From positions 259,149,386 to 259,213,385 of the forward strand of contig NC_081406.1 in the NCBI RefSeq assembly GCF_030272615.1: DNA of 64,000 nucleotides, read 5' to 3'. The notes under the pieces are model-generated. The model ran no database searches. It saw nothing but the letters and a program-made list of their open reading frames with translations, and was not told where the DNA came from. Below are positions 58,666 to 64,000 of this stretch, one piece after another (the stretch's first letter is position 1; the number at the start of each line of letters is the position of its first letter). This stretch comes from Cryptomeria japonica (taxonomy: Eukaryota; Streptophyta; Pinopsida; Cupressales; Cupressaceae). Both the position numbers and the translations under genes were made by a program.

Positions 58666-60235
58666 CACCAACACATTTGTTATATTTATGAGAAAAGTCT
58701 ACAAACATTAAAAAAATCTTGTAGAAGGGCTTATTAATTATTCTCTTGCATTTGATTTTTGTGAACATTGCATTTACAAAACCATGATTAATTTTATCAT
58801 AGTTATCATAAATCTTTTGGGTGGTTGAACCTTATTTTTCTAATATATTTAGTTTTTTAGATATTCCTTGTCAAAATATTTGTATTATGTATTATTTATT
58901 GATGATTATTATAGGAGATTACATGGGTCTATTTTCTCAAAAGTAAATAGGAGGTCTTTATTCATTTTATCTATCTCTCTTGGAAATCCAAGATCATAAA
59001 AAAAGTAAAGGTTTTGAAGATTGATAAAGATGGTAAGTATACTTAATGAAAAATTTGATAAATTTTATAAGGAGAATAATATTTAAATACATAAGATGTA
59101 ACCCCACACACCCCTCGATAGAATTAAATTCTAGAATGAAAGAGCATGGTGTTGATAGATGATTGGTTCTTAGTAAGTGCAATAGGTTGATGCAAAAAAC
59201 TCAATGCATACAGCTCAACAAACCAACAACTCCTTTATCATGTAACCTATCATCTCAAAAAGGTTCATTTCATTATTGACCAGGGATGTGTTTTCTTGGT
59301 TGACATTGGCACTATAGGTGCAATTGAGGACTTCCTAAGTTATCTATCAGCTGCATATAGGGGGTTTAACTGAGATCAACAAATTGAAGTAGAAATTTGC
59401 AAAACCTATCAATTGTATTTAATACTAATGGTCATTCATTATAGCTACATAAGCATGCTCTTACCTCAAATATCTATTTACCTAATTATAAGACTATGCT
59501 ATACCACCAACACGTGTTATATTGGTGAGAAAAGTCTACAAGCATAAAAAAAATCTTGTAGAAGGGTTTCTTAATTTTTCTCTTGGGTTTGATTTTTGTA
59601 AACATTGCATCTACAAAACCATGATTGATTTTATTGTAGTTATCATAAATCTTTTGGGTGGTCGGACCTTATTTTTCTAATATAATTAATCTTGTAGATA
59701 TTCCTTGCCAAAATATATGTATTATGTATCATTTATTGATGATTATTATAGGAGACTATGGGTATATTTTCTCAAAAGTAGATATGAGGTCTTTATTCAG
59801 TTTTTATGGCTCTCTTAGAAAACTAAAATCATAAAAAATAATTTTGTTTTTTGAAGATTGATGATGATGGTGAGTATACAATGAATATTTTGATAAATTT
59901 AATAAGGATAAAAGTATATAAATCTACATATGATGTAACCCCATACACCCTTCAATAGAAGGGAATATCAAAATGCAAGAGGATGATGTTGATGGATGAA
60001 TGACTCATACTAAGTGCAATAAGTTGATGTGGAAAACCTAATGCATGCAACTTAATGGACCAATAGATCCTTTGTCAAGTAACATATTGTTTCAAAAAGG
60101 TTCATTTAATTATAGACCAAGGACATGTTTTCTTGGATGATGTTGGCACTATATGTGCAATTGAGGACTTCCTAAGTTATTTATTAGTTGCATATAGGAG
60201 ATAAATAAAATCAATAAATTGAAATAGAAATAAAA

Positions 60236-60843
60236 CAATGTTAAAGGCGCACCTATCTACACATTAGGTGTTACGGGTCACTAGTCAATTGACACAACAA
60301 TGGTTGTGGGCGATTTCTTACTATGACTATGTTGCAACTTAAGGCACACAACTCTATCTATCAATGATATCAACCAATCTTGTTAATCTAACTCAATATA
60401 AATGAACATAACAATTCATCTATCAATGTAACTAACAATCTAACTAATATCAATATTAACAATCTACACTACAAAGAGGATTACAATACCTCAAGTGGAC
60501 ATTCATTGAGCGTTGTAACATCTTATCACAATGCTTGTTCTAACTCATAATATCACCAACATTGCACCTTTTATTCAATATTATAATAGTCTCAATAAAT
60601 TGACTAGAAACTCTAATAGGATCCAACAACTAAATGACTAATATATTTTTGGTTGCCCCAAACTCTAACAAGATCTAGAATTTATACATGATCTTGAGAA
60701 TGGATTACTTAAGACTCTAAATAATCCACTAATAGTTGTCAATCCTTGATAAAGATGAGGACTAATTATTCTTCTCCATAACTAGTAATAACAACCTAAT
60801 TAATAAGAGTTGATGGTAACACAACTCCAATCAGACTTATTAT
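60236..60843. other. AT-rich spacer
   Basis: Short AATCTAACT/ATCAATRT-type words recur around 60340-60480, but there is no regular period and no gene. Confidence 0.4.
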
Positions 60844-61195
60844 TGTAGACGTATAAATCTGACCACTTTCCTAAATAAATATTTAATATTTATTTTAACC
60901 CCATTCCTCCTATTAATTAAATTCTATTTAATTAATTTGTTCATTTTCATCTATTTGATTAAATAAATTACTCAACTTATTTAATTAAATTCACATAAAC
61001 CTTTTCTAGCTGTTAATTAAATAAATCACTTTATTTAATTAATTCCCCTTTCTCCCTTTTTAATTAAATTTACATTTAATTAAATTGATCCTTGCAAATA
61101 AATAAATCTAGTTTATTTATTAAATCCCCCCACTTGTATTTATGCAAGTTGCAACCACAATTGAAATAAATTAATTTTATTCTAATTAAAATCAA
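60844..61195 (+). repeat. LTR-start fragment of the same family as the Tat-clade element
   Basis: It starts TGTAGACGTATAAATCTGACC and follows the first 330 bp of the LTR at 27472 block for block (TTAATTAAATT alternation, 'aaattactcaa', 'aattaaattca', 'caaRttRcaacca'). Similarity ends abruptly at about 61195. It is either the front of another LTR variant or a truncated piece. Confidence 0.7.
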
Positions 61196-62541
61196 GTTCG
61201 GGATCAGTATCACACTAGTACATTCGGAGCTGATTTCCAACGGCCGTTTGTTGGATTTTCGACGAATTTTCGTCAGAGTGTCGACAAAATCCACCATCGA
61301 AAACTCGGCATCGGATTGGTCGACGATGCCATGCCCGTCACAAATTCGACAATCCAATGGACTCTGCCGACAGTCAAAGAAGTCATTGGTCGAAAGCTTG
61401 GTATTCGTCGTAATTTCGATGATGATCATTTTTATAAAAAATAAAATAATTATCATTGATATAAAAGAGCCATTGAAGGAAGGAAATGCCGAAAGGACTC
61501 ACTGAAGATCGACAAAAGATATCGAAGAAACCAGAGAGGGTCTTCATCAACGGGAAAAGTTCTCGAGGAAATAATACTATCGGTACAACATAAAAAGGAC
61601 CCACCAAAAGGAGCATTTTCATCGAAAGAATAATATCGATCAGACAAAAAGAAGCCACATCGATAAAAGATATCAATGAGGATATAGGTTTCGAGGAGGT
61701 TAAACTTCATGGACAAAAGATATCGAAGAAAGTAGAGAGGGTCTTCATCGACGGCAAAAGTTCTCGAGGAAATAATACTATCAGTGCAACATAAAAAGGA
61801 CCCACCGAAAGGAGCGTTTAATCAAAAGAATAATATCGATAAGACAAAACGAAGCTACATCGATAAAAGATATCGATGAGGATATAGGTTTCAAGGAGGT
61901 TAAAAGGCATGTTCTCGATATGCGTGGTTTTGCCAATGTAACTTTATCGATGAAGAACGATAAGGGAAAATAAAGAAAAGCTTTGGTGAGATAATAGACT
62001 CATTCATCGACGGGGCATAGTGATATCGATGAAAGAAGTATTTCGATGGAAAAATAAAGGAGGAAATCGAAGCCCAAGGTTTCTTCGACATAAGACCCAA
62101 TGGATATCAGATATGTTTCAATAAGGAGACAACCATACTATCCGAATACAGTATTTCGATGAAGGGAAAAAATACATGATCAAAGTAATATTCGAAACAA
62201 AAGTATTGTCGATAGAAACAAAGAGATCGATGGAATAAAGAAACAAATGATTGAAAGACATATCCTCATCGAAATGATTATTGATTGCCACAAAAATCAT
62301 AAACAAATCCCAGGGAAGGTCACATCACCATTAAATTCAAATGTGTGCTCGAGTGACCATTGTCCAAAGCACCATTACTAACTGATTAAATATGCCATAA
62401 GTAGTGGATTAACCATCAAAGGACACAACATTAAGGAATTCATAGGTGATGAACTGAAAGCAGGAATTGGGTGAATTCACAGATAAAGCTCAGTAATTCC
62501 AAGTAAGTTGTTTGCACAGAGACCTCTTTTTCAAAATTCAA
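61196..62541 (+). repeat. TCGAT/TCGACG-rich block with a 201-bp tandem duplication
   Basis: The words ATCGAT, TATCGA, TTCGAT and TCGACG occur dozens of times between 61240 and 62280, far above the surrounding AT-rich background. A 201-bp unit at 61511-61711 is repeated at 61712-61905 with about 10% changes (GACAAAAGATATCGAAGAAA start, GATATAGGTTTC end). No sustained coding is seen; short frames are repeat artefacts. It may be the variable part of an LTR whose start is 60844, but no primer-binding site was found before the ORF at 62542. Confidence 0.65.
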
Positions 62542-64000
62542 ATGGAATCATCATCTAAAACTAATAAGACCAGAAAGGGAAAAGAACCTATCGCTGAGAA
62601 GAAAAACCTAAAAGACAGAAAAGGGAAGGGTGTTCTTTGGCCTAGGACCTGATTGACCAATGCCCATCATCCAGTTTGAGGTCCAAGAAGATTAGAGCTG
62701 ATGAGGAAGGCTTGGAGGACCGGTTTGAGGATCTTGGAGACATATGGATAGAGTTGAGAGGGTATGAATTATTCATATATGGGTACAATAGAACTGTTGC
62801 CCCTCAACCTATCAACAATTTATGGCAATTGAACTTAGGAAGGTTAGCTGTGGCTAATGTATTCATGAATGTGGAGCTCATGAAGGCAGTGGCAAACAAT
62901 TATGACCCTAAAACCAGGACCATATATAACTACATGGGTGAGCCAATTCTTGCAATCACAAAGGAGGTTATTGACACCGTGTTTGAGTTGGATTGGGGAT
63001 TTGAATAATTGATTTACCTCAAGAAGTTAACAAGTGAATATTTTAACCTAGAGCACATTTACAAAATGTGGAGACTCCCTATACATAGACCTAGGAATGC
63101 AGGGTCCTTAGTGCCACTAGGTCAGGATGACAAAGCTCCCTATGATGTCAACTCTTTCCATCCATATTTCAAGTATACCTATTATAGTGTTGCCCAAGTG
63201 CTAGGGATAAAAGCCCATCCTTTGATGGATATTGCAGCCATGGTGATTTGTGTCGATTTGCAGTCTAAGGACCCCCGCTTCTTTGATTTTTCTACTTATT
63301 TGGTTGAGGTTTTGAATCATGGGTTAGAAATGTTAAAGGGGGATATCATCAATGTTCATTTCAAGAATTATTCCTTACTTATGCACATGCTATTGTATGT
63401 GGGCCAAGATGAAGAGTTATGGCCAGAAGAGTTATGTGTGAGGACATATGACAATGCTGGAATGAGAAAACCAGTGCAAGTATGGGTTTCTTCATGGGAC
63501 TAGAGGTATGTGAATAATCAATATTGGCATTTTGAGGAGTTCTTTGTCAAGCCATTATATAGACTATTGGGATGCTCGTGCGATCATGCCCTTGCACCAA
63601 AGGTTCAAAGATTCCTAAGACCAAAATATTTCGCTGAAGATCCCTCAATTGAACACAATTGGGGAGATTGGTATTGTTTTTCAGACTACACACAAGTCAG
63701 GGTATATGGGTTTGAAGGGAGACCATACTTACTACCACTTACACTCCCTAATAGAGTGGCTTGTCTAGAAATTGTGAGGCAACTATCAATAGTGAGTACA
63801 TAACATTTGACAAGCCATGGAAAACAATCAATTGTACCTAGGTTGTTAGTATTTTTAGATTTTATTGTGAAAAGTTCAAAGAGTTATGGCCTACTGCAGA
63901 CAAAATTGGATTATTATGGCATGGCTATGGGGGGTCCAAGGCCCAATTTTGATCCTGAAGGATACATAAGGATAGCCCGGTCATCACAAAAGTTGAAGGC
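62542..64000 (+). pseudogene. Broken ORF of unknown, probably mobile-element-associated family (runs off right edge)
   Basis: A Lys-rich start (MESSSKTNKTRKGKEP) is followed in another frame by a long protein-like stretch from 62676 to the window end, broken by a few stops. Recognisable character: helical and aromatic-rich, with LWQLNLGRLAVANVFMN, YNYMGEPILAITKEVIDTVFEL, and later FKYTYYSVAQVLGI, WVSSWD and LGCSCDHALAPKVQRFLRPKYF. The 'MGEPI.AITKEVID' block is reminiscent of 'MGDISFEINEDVVAQ' in the 12359 ORF, and of plant transposon-associated domains with 'G..I.I..E.I'. This is a weak inference. There is no catalytic motif that I know. It may be a captured or element-encoded protein. Confidence 0.5.

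Larger units (their letters stand above)
56985..60235 (+). repeat. Three tandem units of about 0.78-0.84 kb, middle unit interrupted
   Basis: Shared landmarks recur in order: 'catgcattctaggtaYctaagcatgct', 'cctaaYgataagactatg', 'gggtttgatttttgtaaa', 'tgattattataggaga', 'gatgtaacccca' (57491, 59095, 59932) and 'gaggacttcctaagtta'. After removing an insert of about 830 bp in unit 2, the spacings are about 775 and 837 bp. The units contain no coding. A gradual divergence suggests an old tandem duplication or a small satellite array. Confidence 0.8.

Noticed and set aside
61076-61716. Three overlapping minus-strand ORFs of 85-126 aa
   Set aside because: They are produced by the LTR fragment and the TCGAT-rich repeat; no domain or start context supports them.

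Overview
The window looks like nuclear DNA of a seed plant with a very large, repeat-choked genome. A conifer or other gymnosperm is my best guess, because slowly decaying LTR elements, an Ogre/Tat-like element with a long LTR, and host gene relics are spread thinly through AT-rich spacers. The species cannot be read from the sequence. I found no rRNA, tRNA, organelle insertion or CRISPR array.

Only one host gene looks intact: a six-exon FAD-dependent monooxygenase at 6967-9082 (+). Its six exons sum to 437 codons including the stop, and all introns are GT-AG. About 41 kb downstream, in the same orientation, lies a truncated duplicate (48845-50330). It keeps the last part of exon 2 and all of exons 3-6. 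Its missing front is replaced by a Copia retrotransposon end, which is itself fused upstream to a fragment of a DRM-type DNA methyltransferase gene (45967-46550). Two relics of PPR genes lie on the minus strand at 40.4 and 43.9-44.4 kb.

Layout. 1-5.6 kb: minus-strand Ogre/Tat-like Ty3 element (interior at the window edge, primer-binding site at 1771-1786, long LTR to the right). 5.6-7.0 kb: spacer with a CT microsatellite. 7.0-9.1 kb: the monooxygenase gene. 9.1-10.3 kb: AT-rich spacer. 10.3-14.2 kb: decayed LINE (zinc-binding and RNase H domains) followed by an unusual extra ORF and a 3' tail. 14.2-20.3 kb: AT-rich spacer. 20.3-25.2 kb: structurally complete Copia-type element with 492-bp LTRs, a 5-bp target duplication and only gag/protease-type coding, so probably non-autonomous. 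25.2-27.5 kb: spacer with degenerate minisatellites. 27.5-39.1 kb: Ty3/Tat fossil with LTR, long leader carrying clusters of a TAGCGCATC motif, gag, protease, G-patch, RT, two RNase H domains and part of integrase. 39.1-45.9 kb: spacer with PPR relics, a 305-nt stretch almost devoid of C, and a 205-bp hairpin. 46-50.5 kb: the DRM/Copia/monooxygenase chimera. 50.5-56.8 kb: spacer and a badly decayed Copia. 57-60.2 kb: three tandem units of about 0.8 kb, the middle one carrying a minus-strand retroposon related to the 12-14 kb ORF. 60.8-64 kb: LTR-start fragment, a TCGAT-rich block with a 201-bp tandem duplication, and a broken ORF of unknown family running off the right edge.

The genes do not form a pathway; proximity here reflects duplication and transposition. 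The most unusual items are the two-copy ORF family with a shared 3' tail (12.4-14.2 and 57.8-58.7 kb), the TAGCGCATC clusters, the C-depleted tract, the long hairpin at 44.85 kb, the gag-only Copia element and the methyltransferase/Copia/monooxygenase junctions.
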